A stretch of DNA of 64,000 bases from Oryzias latipes (GCF_002234675.1 NC_019867.2:30478747-30542746), one strand, 5' to 3'. Positions 49,201-59,512 are shown, counted from the first letter of the stretch. The notes: generated by a model from the sequence alone, not told the origin. Program-made: numbers and translations.

Positions 49201-50782
49201 CTGCCGCTATCCCAGCAACTACAACGCCTGGTCGCACCGCATCTGGGTGCTGCAGCGGCTGGCCAAGGGCAACGTCAAGGTGGGTCCGTCGAGTCCAGTG
49301 CCGGGTTCTGTCTGTCTGACTCGGTGAAGAACTCGGTCAGAAGTGTGGAGCTCAATGCTGTTATTCCCTCTTCAAGGAGGAAGGATGTAACATAAAGAAA
49401 AAAGAAATAACTGGGCGGGGTTAAAGTCGGCCACACATAAAAATCAAAGGAAACTAACCAACAAAACACCAAAGGTGGAATAAATGATGGTAGAACTTAA
49501 ACTGTCAGGCTTTATAGCAAAACACAAAACTACTCAAAATGCAACAAGAGTAAATTTAACAAAAGGAAAAAAGCAGAATCAAGGTACGAGGGAAACCAGA
49601 GGCTTTCTCAAGCTGACGCCAGGCAGAAGAAACAATCCTCTCAGGAATACAGCTGGAGCAGAGGATCCTGGGAGTTTTTAAAGCTTCCCTCCCAGCCAGG
49701 CGATTGAAAGCAGGCTCAATCAGCTCTGCAGGGGGGGCGGAGTCAGCAGCTGTGCAGGAGCTGTGAGAAACACTCACACACAACATGCAGACACGAGCAG
49801 GGGTCGTAGCAACGCTGTCTAAAAGAGGATTGGTGACCCCAAAAGCCAGAGTGACCCACCTGGTAAAGTCCTGAACCTCCTGATGAGCTGCTCTGGTCCT
49901 GAAATCCACAGATTGGATTCTGGAGTTCTTTAGATGTGTGATATTAAAGTTACTGCTCTGTAACCCTTGTGCTATCGTGTGGGGTCCAGATGACCCCACC
50001 TCCCAACGTTAACGTTGCCCACACTTTTGATCCAGCTGTGGGGGGTCAGTGGGTACGCAGTGGTTCTTCCGGTGGGTTTCCCACGTTCTCCCTCCCCGTT
50101 CCTGCAGGTCTTCCTGGACGAGTTGTCGTCCATGCGGCCTTGGGTGTCGGCGCACGTGTCCGACCACAGCGGCTTCCACTACCGCCAGTTCCTGCTGCAG
50201 GAGCTGACCGGCGCTCTGGCTCCGCCCGCTGGCTGCAGCTCCAACGGCGAGCGATCCGCAGTCGAAGAGCCGCCGCACGACCTCCCCGCGGTCCAGCAGC
50301 TCTTCTGCCACGAGTTGGAGCTGGTCTCAGATCTGATCCGGTCCTTTCCCGGACATGAGACCCTCTGGAGCCACAGGTCAGTTCCTCTCAGCAGGAAGTC
50401 TTCTTCAGCTCTGCTGGGGCTCCTCTTCCTCAGATCATGTTGTTTCCCCCCCCCCAGGAGGCACGTCTTCTTCCTGTGGCACCGCTGGAAGGAGCAGCAC
50501 CCGGGCGACGGCGGTGATGAAGGCGGGGATCCAGCAGAGGGCGCTCAAACCCGGCTCAGCCAGACCTCCGCTGGAGTTCCCATGGAGGTGGAGCGGGGGT
50601 GTTCCTCAGATCCACAGGACATCAAACGGCTGAGGAGGGGTGTCCCACTCCCACAGCCCCCCACCTCACAGACTGAGCACGTGTTCGTCAGCGGCCTTCT
50701 GGACGGCTGCGGCCCCGAGCAGAGGAGCTTCGCCCTGGCCTACAGGAAGTGGTTGGACACGGTGGTGGGCGTGCCGTCCTGA
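46008..50782 (+). CDS. ptar1: ptar1, protein prenyltransferase alpha-subunit repeat protein (complete)
   Basis: PTAR1 is the alpha-type subunit of the geranylgeranyltransferase (GGTase-III) that pairs with RabGGTB and modifies the SNARE Ykt6. Seven exons join in phase to 412 residues: 46008-46093, 47126-47295, 47387-47453, 48470-48574, 49063-49279, 50107-50375 and 50458-50782 (TGA). Human PTAR1 is about 402. The start MSGTGSEVDVLVQRVVRDLS aligns with the family start. Diagnostic stretches are IGLIPCPEARYNRSPIVMVE, GVESWCVKFLLPYVHNKLLL and VDITCTLLLLNPDLTTAWNV. The PPTA helical repeats carry the usual Trp-centred cores: SPETWIHRRWVL, NYNAWSHRIWVL, HVSDHSGFHYRQFLL and GHETLWSHRRHVFFLWH. The C-terminal exon is the least conserved and carries a Gly/Glu/Asp-rich insert. 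Intron 3 contains a transposon and a CTCF-like site. Confidence 0.96.
47726..48192. mobile_element. MITE (about 465 bp) in ptar1 intron 3
   Basis: The left end CCATTGACTGTATATGAGAG continues into CTGGA. The right end, read in reverse, is CCATTGACCGTATATGACAG into CTGGA, giving clean terminal inverted repeats of about 25 bp. The termini match a very common fish MITE type (CCATTGACTGTATAT). There is no coding capacity. Confidence 0.8.
48281..48296 (-). promoter_or_regulatory. CTCF-like site 3 (reverse), ptar1 intron 3
   Basis: GCGCCCCCTGCTGGTC; the minus strand reads GACCAGCAGGGGGCGC, close to the ideal vertebrate CTCF core. It faces sites 1 and 2. Confidence 0.5.
49969..50018. mobile_element. 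piggyBac-like element fragment, copy 4
   Basis: It reads TAACCCTTGTGCTATCGTGT then GGGGTCCAGATGACCCCACC and CCAACGTTAACGTTGCC, i.e. one end of the family seen at 26-28 kb. It lies in ptar1 intron 5, just before exon 6. Confidence 0.6.
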
Positions 50783-51344
50783 CACCGCCAACTCTAAGCC
50801 CCGCCTCCTCGTAGCACTGAGGCTGCCTTTAGGTCAAGGACCAGCACACCTGCCTGCAGAGCCCCTTCACTCTGACGGAACCATCCAGAACCTTCTGGAC
50901 GGTTCTGACCCAGCAGCTCCTCCGAAGCCCAGCTGGTGTGGTGGTGGGGGGGGCTGCCTCCCGTTCCAGTGTTTTTAGCTCAAGCCTCAGCCGTCTGACT
51001 CCTTCTCAGGGGGGGGGGTGTTTCTCCACACCTACTCATGCCGGCGTGCAGAACAGAAACAGGAGGGGGAGCGGTAGGACCCAGCAGAACCCGGAGTTCT
51101 GCCGGTCCAGAACACTACAGTTCTTAGGAAAGGCCCTCTGCAGTGTGACTGACGGACTCCGTTCACACGTTCAGGGGGCTGCATTTCTTTCCTGGGGGGG
51201 TCTTTACTATGTAGCGGTTGGTGACCTTCACACTGACCTCCTCAGACCCAGAGCTACATGTGCATGCCTCGCCCCCCCCAGGCCCATGGCAGCGACACTT
51301 TAAGGTACTTGAATGGTTTTGGGTAGACCAGAAACGCGCTTTGC

Positions 51345-51350
51345 AATAAA
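51345..51350 (+). terminator. ptar1: ptar1 poly(A) signal
   Basis: AATAAA in GCAATAAAAGCC, 563 bp after the stop codon, followed by T-rich then TGACATCACTTCCTGT sequence. It is the first canonical hexamer downstream. Confidence 0.7.
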
Positions 51351-51715
51351 AGCCGCTTCTTTTGCCTCTGACATCACTTCCTGTCGTTTTTACCCGTCAT
51401 TCTCTGCATGACTCCATGATCCGTCAGCAGGCTGGTCTCCAATGACGGCGGACCGCTTCAGGTTTGGAAGCTTAGACCGGTTCTGCTCACATCAGCTCCA
51501 CCTGCACCCGCCCAACGGAGCTCAGACAAATATGTAAACTTGATCAACTGAATCACTGATGAGAGCAAATCCACATAACAGTGAGATCAATTCATCCAAA
51601 TCCTCCGCTTGTGCTCCTGTTAAACATCAGGAAGTCCTAATCAAAAAGATCCTGAAGGATCCACGAGGAAGAAAGCCACACTCAGGCAGACATCTTTAAC
51701 ATGACGTCAAAGCAG

Positions 51716-51730
51716 AGCGCCACCTGCTGA
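51716..51730 (-). promoter_or_regulatory. CTCF-like site 4 (reverse), downstream of ptar1
   Basis: AGCGCCACCTGCTGA; the minus strand reads TCAGCAGGTGGCGCT, a good CTCF core. It lies 0.4 kb past the ptar1 poly(A) signal and faces the forward sites upstream of the gene. Confidence 0.5.
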
Positions 51731-51785
51731 TGCCGCCACCTGTTTCCTTCTAAATAAACTGATCCCAAAGTGATTACGGTACATC

Positions 51786-53350
51786 GCTAGAGGAGACACG
51801 CCCACTTGGGAAGCCTGGCCAACGGTGGCGGAGCGTAACGCCATCTTGGTGAGGTCGTCAATCCCACATGACAATGCTTTCTATAGCCTTTGGTGGCATC
51901 TAAGTAGCTTTTATATAATTTACATTTATATATATATACATAGAAATATATTTTATATATATATATAAGCACATATGTTGTTAAAAAGGAGAAACAGTCA
52001 GCCTTAAAAGCTTAAACTTTAATGAAACTTACATAGTTGCAGGACTTCTTACAAATAAAATAAATGACAAAGAATTTTTAAAAATAATTTCTGAACATTT
52101 AGAAGTTTTAGATCTCTGACATATAATTTAAATTATTTAGAAAAGCCCCACAATAAATCAATTATAATATTAATAAATCAATAATAAGTCAACAATAAGT
52201 CCAAAAGTCAACAGTAGATTTACCGTACTGATTCATGTGAGTCATCAATTTGCTGTGTTTCTGGCTAATATTCATTTTTCTGCTTTTAGAGTTGTGTAGT
52301 TTAGCAACATGACCTTGTCTTAAACAATAATAACTTTGAACAAGTAACTTCAACAAATCAAAGTATTGATTGTCAATGCCATATTGGCCGTCAGTGAAAT
52401 GAACCTGTAAATTTAAAGTATCAAGAGCTCCAAACTCTAACTTGACCACGTTGATGATCACCTGCACGGGGCACATGCGCCTTGCTGAATGGATATTCTG
52501 GGACCCTTGAAGGTTCTCTCTACCCCTACAGGGATATCCAACACCTTGAGATGGAATAACAAGACCCCCCGTTGTCTTTCAGCTTCCCCAGGTGATACAT
52601 TTCATTTAGCTGGAAACTTGAAGGTACGACACCAAACAGTCCAAACACTCATCCTATGTGACCTGAGTCCTAACCGTCCTAACCATGAAACCAGCAATAT
52701 AGGCAACAATATTGACCAACAATTCCAAATGCAAAGGAAGGACCCATTTGCTGTAGTTATGTTCAAACACTGTAGACTCTTCCACAAAAGGTGACGGAGT
52801 ATCCCGGTTGGTTTTGGATGTCTTGGAAGCTGTCAGGCACATTGTGTTGTCCTGACTGGCGATGTTGCCTCTTGAACCAGTTTTCACCCCACTGTGAACC
52901 AAAAGGCGCTCGAATGTGGCATTGAACTGCCCACATGTTGGGTTATTCTGACAAATTCTGCAACAACTGAACTGAAAAAAGTGAGAGCATTTCACATATA
53001 ATCCACCCTCTGTGCTAGAAGTAATTGTGGATGGAACTCTCCACACTGCCATGAACCAGCCTTCACTGCCATTAGTAATTACTGATGAAGTCAGACGACA
53101 AGAACTGTGACGTTTACATAGTTGCACGAACTGCAGGGCCAAAATCACACACTTGCACACCATAGTGAACAACTTAAAAATCAAGCCCTTGTACCTGCCC
53201 TCCGAATGACTTTGAAGAAAAGTTCTAGGTGATCCTGGCTGAGTTTATGTCAGGAGGAAACTTTGCATTTGTAGGACTTCGGGCACCAAAGCCAACAAAC
53301 TTTCGATGTTTATGAGAAAACCCAAAACACTCATAAATCTGAAATAAAAT
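51786..53350 (-). pseudogene. P-element-like (THAP9-type) transposon, broken copy 1
   Basis: A decayed P-element-superfamily DNA transposon on the minus strand. Minus-strand frames give P-transposase landmarks in order: GFLINIESLLALVPEVLQMQ, then (after a one-base frameshift near 53253) YKLSQDHLELFFKVIRR, QNNPTCGQFNATFERLLVHS and NIVAYIAGFMVR, ending in FDLLKLLVQSYYCLRQGHVAK and a tail with KLMTHMNQY. These resemble the RNase-H-like and C-terminal parts of THAP9 and fish P elements. Stops and frameshifts show it is dead. The 3' terminus has CTAGAGGAGACA and CGCCATCTTGGTGAGGTC at 51787-51860, shared with the 5' end of copy 2. The THAP-domain half and 5' end were not found, so this copy is 5'-truncated. 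Confidence 0.82.
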
Positions 53351-53882
53351 TATTTAAATAAGATTACCAACAATGAATCAGTTTCTAAAGAGCACTGTTT
53401 TTTAAATTAAGAATAGTAAAGACGGTCTTCCTAATTCTTAATCGGAGGAACAGAATCCTAGTAAAGAAACATTTAGTTTCTCCAGAAGATGAAAAGTTAG
53501 TGTTACAGGTTTTTAGTAAACAACAGCATGAACTGATAGAAAATGAATTAATTGCTGATGAGGAAGTTAGATAACCTGCATGAGGAATGCATTGGAGTTC
53601 CTTCCGGGGCTTTCAATGACTACAAGAAAAGACAGATTTCCTGAAGTTTTACATTGAAATCTTCCCAAGTTTTTTCACTAATGAGTTTTTTGCTGCCAGG
53701 TCACTGCAAATTTCTAGAATTGAAGATGTCAAATAAAGGATCCAATATCTGCAAATAAACAAAGCAATGCTTTTAATGTTTGATACTGGATTTTTTTTAG
53801 ACAACTCTCTATTCATGACCAGGATATTTCAAAATGATCTCAAGGAATTACGTGATGTCTCCTTAAGCGATGTAACTCATTG

Positions 53883-53943
53883 GTCTGAAACTACGTGATC
53901 AGACCCAACTTCTGATCATGTGATCAGATCAGGACATCTGTAG
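53883..53943 (+). repeat. 61-bp direct repeat, left copy
   Basis: It begins GTCTGAAACTACGTGATCAG and ends GATCAGGACATCTGTAGT. It matches 56595-56656 with essentially one mismatch. The two copies flank the Pim-like kinase gene. Confidence 0.85.
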
Positions 53944-54175
53944 TCGCTGCACTAACCTCTTTGTGTTCATTTGTGTGCAGGTCCAAGGACATTACTTTAG
54001 AAGGGCTTTCTCAAAAACGGTTTGGTTGTTTCTGAGATTGGAGCCATTTCTGTTTCACAGGGATGCAGTGACCTCAACTCTTTGGGTTTTTAGTAAAACA
54101 ACTTCAACTTGTTGAGAACCACCAATGATTGTTTTCATGTTAACTTTCAGTTTTCTTACAGTTACTAATTCAACC

Positions 54176-54300
54176 CTCCTCCTTTATCCGGGCTTGGGAC
54201 CGGCAGAGTGCTTGTAGAAAGACACTCTGGCGGAGTTACTTTTTTTGTGTGGGAAGCCGGAGCACCCGGAGAAAAACCCACTAATGAATGGAAGAGCTCG
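54176..54300 (-). mobile_element. Degenerate SINE / fish repeat fragment
   Basis: It reads TTTATCCGGGCTTGGGACCGG and AGCCGGAGCACCCGGAGAAAA, the reverse of the widespread fish SINE body (compare 60760-60790). It is short and internally deleted. Confidence 0.5.
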
Positions 54301-54548
54301 CTAATTTAAAACTATGTGTTTGCAGTTTTTTACAACATTGTCTTATTTTTTTTGTCTTGTTTGGGTTAGTTTATTTTTAGCTGACCTGTCACTATAATAC
54401 AGAAGTACAATGTACTATGTGGACGAGCTCATTTCCATTCTGTTAATAATATAGTCTATAATTTATTTTTTGTTTAACTTTTCAGTTACTAATATTAAAG
54501 TACATTGTACTATCAGTGACTTTATTACTATTCTTTATATAATACATT

Positions 54549-54554
54549 TTTATT
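54549..54554 (-). terminator. Candidate poly(A) signal of the Pim-like gene
   Basis: TTTATT on + (AATAAA on -), 230 bp past the stop codon of the kinase gene; a second copy lies at 54559-54564. AT-rich surroundings make chance occurrence likely. Confidence 0.3.
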
Positions 54555-54780
54555 CAATTTTATTTACAATTCCACTTTTAAACATTTTAAATACTAATAC
54601 TAAAGTACATTCTACTGTGTCTGGCATCCTATCATGATGCTGTATCATCATCACCTCCTTCTGGGGATCAAAGTCCTATTTTTTTCTACAATATCTGTTT
54701 TTACAGTAACTTGAACACAGGTGGCTCTGGGCTGAGGAGTTGATTCTAGAATTTACTTGAGCCAAAAAAAAAAAAAAAAT

Positions 54781-55929
54781 TTACTTGAGCCAAGGGTGAA
54801 GCAGAATCTGTTCCAGACTGGGGCGCCTTCTTGGGTTTTGGATGAAGCATTGCTTCATAAAGTCTTTGCAGTCTTTGGAAAGGTTTTGCCTGAGTTGGAG
54901 CTTTTTCTCCATGAGTTTAGTTGAACTGAAGTTTTTGTTGTGGAGGCATTCAAACAGGACAATTCCCAGCTGCCACACTGTTGTGGGTCTAGCGCTGTAC
55001 GTGTGTTCATACCACCATTCTGGAGGGGCGTGAATCTCTGTTCCATAAAAGGTGGTGTATTCTGAATGACTCTCTGTGAAGCAGCTGACTCCAAAGTCAA
55101 TTAAACGGACTTGTGGGGCGCCTGAACTCATGTCTATCAAGATGTTTTCCACTTTGATGTCTCTGTGGAAAATCTTTTTGTCCTGAAGGGAAATGGCTGC
55201 TTTCACTAGTTGTTTCAGGATCATCTTGGCTTCTTTTTCTCCAAATGTATCTCTACACTCTTCAACGTAAGTCTGAAGATCCACGGCTGGCATTGGTCTC
55301 TCCAAAACCAGGATCAGCTCATGTGGCAGCACATACCAGTCTAGCAAGGCGATTGGTGCTCTGCTGCTGGGGGAGTGTGATGTTCCACTCCTGAGTTTCA
55401 GCATCACAGCCACTTCCCCAGATAACTGTCTTCCCTCTTCATCCACGTGTTTGCAGTACTGGTATTTATTGGGGACGTGTTTGATGGCAACGTCCAAATG
55501 ATCTGATCTGCGATAGCCAGCAAACACAGATCCACAACCTCCTTCACCGAGTGGATGCAGTTCTACATATTTAGCCTCAAATCTAAGCTTTGGGTTGTCT
55601 TCTTCAGCTGGGTTTCCTCTGAATCTTTTGTTCAGCGGTTGTTCCAGATAGCTTGCTTTTCTCTTTCTGTTATGGTCAGGAATATAGAATGCAGATTCAT
55701 CCTTTAGGGAAGGAAACTCAAGGTCCCTTCTTCTCTTTGTCGGTGTTGCAGATTCTTTGTCATAGTCAGAGATTTTTCTTTTGGCGCATCTTTGCTTGAG
55801 TTTAGCTTCATCATGAAATTGAACAATGACTTTTAGTGGGTCACTGTGAAATGGAGGATTTTGATGTTTGCTTCCAAGGAAAGCGACTTTCCTAAGAAAA
55901 CTGCCCTGATTTTGAAACATGGTTTTCAA
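54781..55929 (-). CDS. Pim-like Ser/Thr protein kinase, single exon, intact
   Basis: A 382-residue uninterrupted frame. The N-terminal 115 residues are basic, with nuclear-signal-like clusters (KRRR at 65-68, RKRK at 88-91, KRFR at 101-104). The kinase domain covers about 120-381: Gly loop GEGGCGSVFAG (128-138), catalytic Lys150 in VAIKHV, Glu172 as likely alpha-C partner, hinge ERP (210-212) with the Pim-type proline, FHRDIKVENIL (Asp257), DFG (278-280), APPEW (301-305) and TTVWQLGIVLFECL. All residues needed for catalysis are present. The hinge ERP, the PPEW motif and the TVW motif place it with Pim kinases, a family much expanded in teleosts. Vertebrate pim1-3 have introns; this copy has none. 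The stop lies in GGCTCAAGTAAATT, which is repeated just downstream after a T-run. Paralogue identity is not resolvable here. Confidence 0.86.
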   Translation of the reverse strand: MKTMFQNQGSFLRKVAFLGSKHQNPPFHSDPLKVIVQFHDEAKLKQRCAKRKISDYDKESATPTKRRRDLEFPSLKDESAFYIPDHNRKRKASYLEQPLNKRFRGNPAEEDNPKLRFEAKYVELHPLGEGGCGSVFAGYRRSDHLDVAIKHVPNKYQYCKHVDEEGRQLSGEVAVMLKLRSGTSHSPSSRAPIALLDWYVLPHELILVLERPMPAVDLQTYVEECRDTFGEKEAKMILKQLVKAAISLQDKKIFHRDIKVENILIDMSSGAPQVRLIDFGVSCFTESHSEYTTFYGTEIHAPPEWWYEHTYSARPTTVWQLGIVLFECLHNKNFSSTKLMEKKLQLRQNLSKDCKDFMKQCFIQNPRRRPSLEQILLHPWLK

Positions 55930-56104
55930 AAAGCTTTAACACTGAGAAGAGAAGAATTTCAGTCTTTAAAAAGACTACGAAGGTCTTCCTCTCTCAGTGA
56001 AGGCTCAGGGGAGTCAACCTGACTGGGTTAGCACCTCTATAAGAGCATTCGGTTGGTATAGTCATCATGATGTCATATAGCAGTTGGTCACATGCTGTAT
56101 GTCA

Positions 56105-56187
56105 TGTTGCCTAGCAACATGACTCTAAGGCATCATCAAAGGGCCTTGATGATGCCTTAGAGTCATTATGTCATGTTGCTAGGCAAC
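56105..56187. repeat. Fold-back sequence with two X-box-like palindromes
   Basis: GTTGCCTAGCAAC (56106-56118) and GTTGCTAGGCAAC (56175-56187) flank perfect 20-bp inverted arms, 56120-56139 and 56146-56165, around a 6-nt loop. The outer palindromes are also inverted relatives, so the whole 83 bp folds on itself with one small insertion. It lies about 180 bp upstream of the kinase start codon. The GTTGCC-type palindromes fit the RFX X-box consensus, but the fold-back symmetry suggests transposon ends instead. Confidence 0.65.
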
Positions 56188-56379
56188 GGAGCTTTTTTCT
56201 TAGGACAGAATTGGAATGATGCAATCACTAACAATGCATCAGTGCTCTCCAGCTGTTCAAAGAATGAGAAAAGTAAATGTTGAAAACAGAATTAAGAAAA
56301 ATATAGAACGAAAAACGAAAAAAGAACAGAAGAAAATGTAAAGTAATAAAACATACATTTATAGATAAACACATGTATT

Positions 56380-56590
56380 ACACATAAACATTATTGCACT
56401 TCCATACTTCCTGAGGTCACCATCAGCTTCCTTTCCGGGTTGTTCCTCCTGTTTTCTTAGGAAGTGGAGACGCTGGGCCTTCTCCACTGCTGCTGTGGTG
56501 TTTTCAGTCCAGGAGAGATCCTCAGTGATCTGCACGTCCAGGTAGCTAAAAGAGTGAACCCTCTCCACACTGTCTCTATTTATGTACAGT
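56380..56590 (-). mobile_element. LINE reverse-transcriptase scrap (Rex/L2-like)
   Basis: The minus strand reads ERVHSFSYLDVQITEDLSWT followed by EKAQRLHFLRK, the conserved segment after the catalytic core in fish non-LTR retrotransposons (FKYLGVxITEDLSW-type). About 200 bp remain, and it is not functional. Confidence 0.8.
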
Positions 56591-56594
56591 GGGA

Positions 56595-56656
56595 GTCTGA
56601 AACTACGAGATCAGACCCAACTTCTGATCATGTGATCAGATCAGGACATCTGTAGT
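56595..56656 (+). repeat. 61-bp direct repeat, right copy
   Basis: It begins GTCTGAAACTACGAGATCAG and shares the whole length with 53883-53943. It directly abuts the LINE scrap. It may be the end of an uncharacterised element or a duplication joint. Confidence 0.85.
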
Positions 56657-57014
56657 ATCATTTGTGTGTTGGTTTATTATATCACTAATAAATAATACAG
56701 CATGTGCACTGTATCTGATTAATACTAAATATTTAAAACATATTAGATTACTAATAATTAATATATAATTACTATAATTACTATAAACCGTATCAATAAA
56801 AAATTGAATTTGATTCTGGAAATTACTGATGTTACACAGCTCCACTTTACACAGTTTTGTTTTTTTGTGTGTTTTTTTCTTTTGTTGCTAAACTGCAGCT
56901 CTTGTTTTTCACAAAATGATGAAAATGTTTCAGATTAAAGTTAAATTAAAGGCTTATTTATTTTTAATTGTAGTAAGAATATGATCAACAGTCCGTGAAG
57001 GCCCTGAAGGCCTC

Positions 57015-57028
57015 ATCACCACGGCAAC
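57015..57028 (+). promoter_or_regulatory. Candidate RFX X-box variant
   Basis: ATCACCACGGCAAC fits the X-box form GTNRCC-N2-RGYAAC except the first base. It lies 80 bp upstream of the coiled-coil gene start codon, the usual spacing for ciliary genes. Eye match only. Confidence 0.35.
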
Positions 57029-57107
57029 AACAGCTTTTCAAAACTTCAGTTGAAGTGAGAACAGCAGGACATTTTAAGAAAGAGAAGAAGAAGAAAAGTC
57101 TGCCGTT

Positions 57108-59465
57108 ATGATGAACAACAAAGAAACTTCTATTTTTTTAGCTCAAATCCAAAGTTTGGAGGAGGAGCTTCAGAGGTAAACTCCAAACTCTTTTAGCAGG
57201 AAATCTTTGAGAAAGCAGTAGAAGAAGTTGTGGTCTTCTGTGTTCCTCCTCCTGCTTCAGATGCAGACTCCCACGTGAAAAGCTGAGGTCTGAGAACAGG
57301 CTGCTGTCAGCTCAGAGCTGCAGGCTGGAGGAAGACCGGAAGGACATGGAGCAGTTCCTGCCGCACCACTCCGCTGAGTTGGACAAGCAGATCCAGGACA
57401 TGGAGGAGCGGCTGAAGCTGCAGCAGCTCGCCCAGACACCAGAGCTGCAGGCTCTGAAGCTGCAGCTCCACCAGGAGAAGCTGCAGCTTCAGGAGAGGAT
57501 GGACCTGCTGAGCTCTGAGGTCACACAGCAAGGTGAGCATCCAACATGCTCCTCCATGGAAAGCTGCACACCTCCTCTCCTCCTCATCTGTCCTCCCTCC
57601 CAGCCGCTAGAATGAAGGAGCAGCAGGAGGAGCTGAAGCAGCAGGAGGAGTTGAAGCAGCAGCTGCCCGGCGTGGAGCAGCAGCTGCTCCAACGAAGATC
57701 TAAAGTCCAATCTGCTAAACTACAGCTGTGTTCAGATCCCAAACAGTAAAGCTGACAGAGAATCCAAGCCTGTCCATGTTGGATGGACCGCAGGCTTTGA
57801 CTCTTTGTCCTCCAACAGACATGAAGCAGAGGAGACGGAGACATTTAACAGGCTCCTGGAGAGCCGGCTGGCACAGATGATGGAGGAGAAGAAGGAGGAG
57901 CTCAGAGAGGTGAAGGAGAAGTCAGAGCTCCTGCTGCAGCAGAACAAAGCTTTGTTCAAGGAGAAAGGCGTTCTTCAGGTCTCTCTCAGGAACTACTGCA
58001 GTGAGGTGGAGGAAGTGAAGGCCAACATGAAGAAGGACTCGCTGCAGATCCTCAGTCTCAGAAAGGTATGAGGACCTCTGATCTTTACCAAAAGCTTTTC
58101 ATCATCTCTAAGCAGCTGTTGGAGGCGGAGCCAAAGGAGGGCCGTCCCACCACTGCTGGAAGTTAGAGAGTTTGTGTCTGATGACTCAAAGATGGAAGAA
58201 GCTGCTGCTGCTTCATCTCATCCCCGTTTTACACCTTCAGGACGTGGAGGAGCTGAGCAGGAGGCTGCAGCTGCTGAAGACGGAGGAGGGGGTCAGGACG
58301 CCACAGAGCGCGCTCCAGCTGAAGAACGCCCCCAGGTACCAGACGGACCTCCTGCTGCTGCAGCAGATTTCTCTGTTTGGCCTCACAGACGATTGAGCTT
58401 CTCCAGCTGAAGTCAGAAAAGATCATAAAGTTTTAGTTTATGATTAGCCTTAGGAGAAGTTTGAGTTTAATCCATGTGTGTTAATTATTCTTTATTTCTA
58501 CAATTTATTTACATTTAAATAAAACATGTTTGGAGATGACTTTATTGGAAGAGACAGACTTTTGCTGCATCAGGACAAAAACTATCATGAAGTTCATGAC
58601 AGCTGTTAGACTGACGCTCCTCCACTCTGACACTTTCTGATCCTACATCACAGAGCTCCTCTGAATGTTATTAAAAACTTAACACAATAAAAGAGCATCC
58701 AGAAAAACACTTAAGAAGATAAAAGTCCCAAACAATCAATAATGAACTTTTATGGATGTCAGAGCAGAACTCCTGGATGTTTGAACATCTGTGAAGAAGC
58801 AGGACTGCAGTCTGACAGAACATGACCAGCAGCTGGAAATGAAGACTCACCTGGACTTTAGCTTTCAGTCTGGAAGTTGTCATGTTCTTGATAACAATCC
58901 AGGTTTGTCTTCATGAACCGTGTCTTTGTTCTCTAAAAAGCTCCTTCATGACAGAGGAGCCATCTTCTCTCTGAGCTGTGAGGCTGGATGCTCCTCTGGT
59001 TCTACCTTCTAATTCTGACCTGAAGGTTCTTCAAAATGGACCTGAAGGATGAAGCAGACGTTACAGATTGTTCCAGAACCTTCTGAAAGGATCTCTGAGA
59101 GTTTCATGTCATAAAAACCAGCAGAAAAACCTCAGTCTGAACATCATCAGACTTCAGTTTTTCCTCTTCTCTGTGGAACAAACGGCTGCAGGAACTTTCC
59201 TTCCTTCACATGAAATTTTCTGCTCTGCCGTTTCAGGAAGTCTATTATCTCACCCATGAAGCATCAGCGTCAAACCCCCCCCACTGCTGCGAAGGGGGGT
59301 CAGCAGCAGAGAAGGACTAAAGCCTGTGAGAGGAAGCAACCTCAGAACTCACAGACCCCCCCTCCTTCTGTCCAGAACTCTCACAGACCTCCACGAGCCC
59401 AGATCTACGACCAGAAGCTGTTGGAGATTCTGCAAAGACAAGACCATCAGAGTCCTTCAGGCTGA
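57108..59465 (+). CDS. Unidentified coiled-coil protein, 6 exons (complete)
   Basis: Six exons join in phase to 350 residues: 57108-57175, 57261-57532, 57604-57745, 57819-58065, 58241-58335 and 59237-59465 (stop). It starts MMNNKETSIFLAQIQSLEEE and is nearly all alpha-helical coiled coil up to about residue 275 (RLEEDRKDMEQFL, LQALKLQLHQEKLQLQERMD, AQMMEEKKEELREVKEKSEL, DVEELSRRLQLL). A basic, Gln/Pro-rich tail follows, with YDQKLLEILQRQ near the end. I do not recognise the family with certainty. The layout (coiled coil, VKEK..LL..NK core, basic tail) recalls the DUF4515 group of ciliary proteins such as CCDC166, BBOF1 and CCDC121, but the match is weak. An X-box-like element upstream fits a cilia role. 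Only the exon model is well supported. A second ATG directly follows the first. Confidence 0.72.
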
Positions 59466-59506
59466 CCCGGACCCCCTGCAGTCTGGTTCTGCAGTCTGGT
59501 TCTTCA

Positions 59507-59512
59507 AATAAA
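59507..59512 (+). terminator. Poly(A) signal of the coiled-coil gene
   Basis: AATAAA in CAAATAAATCTGCAC, 42 bp after the stop codon; close but typical for short 3' UTRs. Confidence 0.6.
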
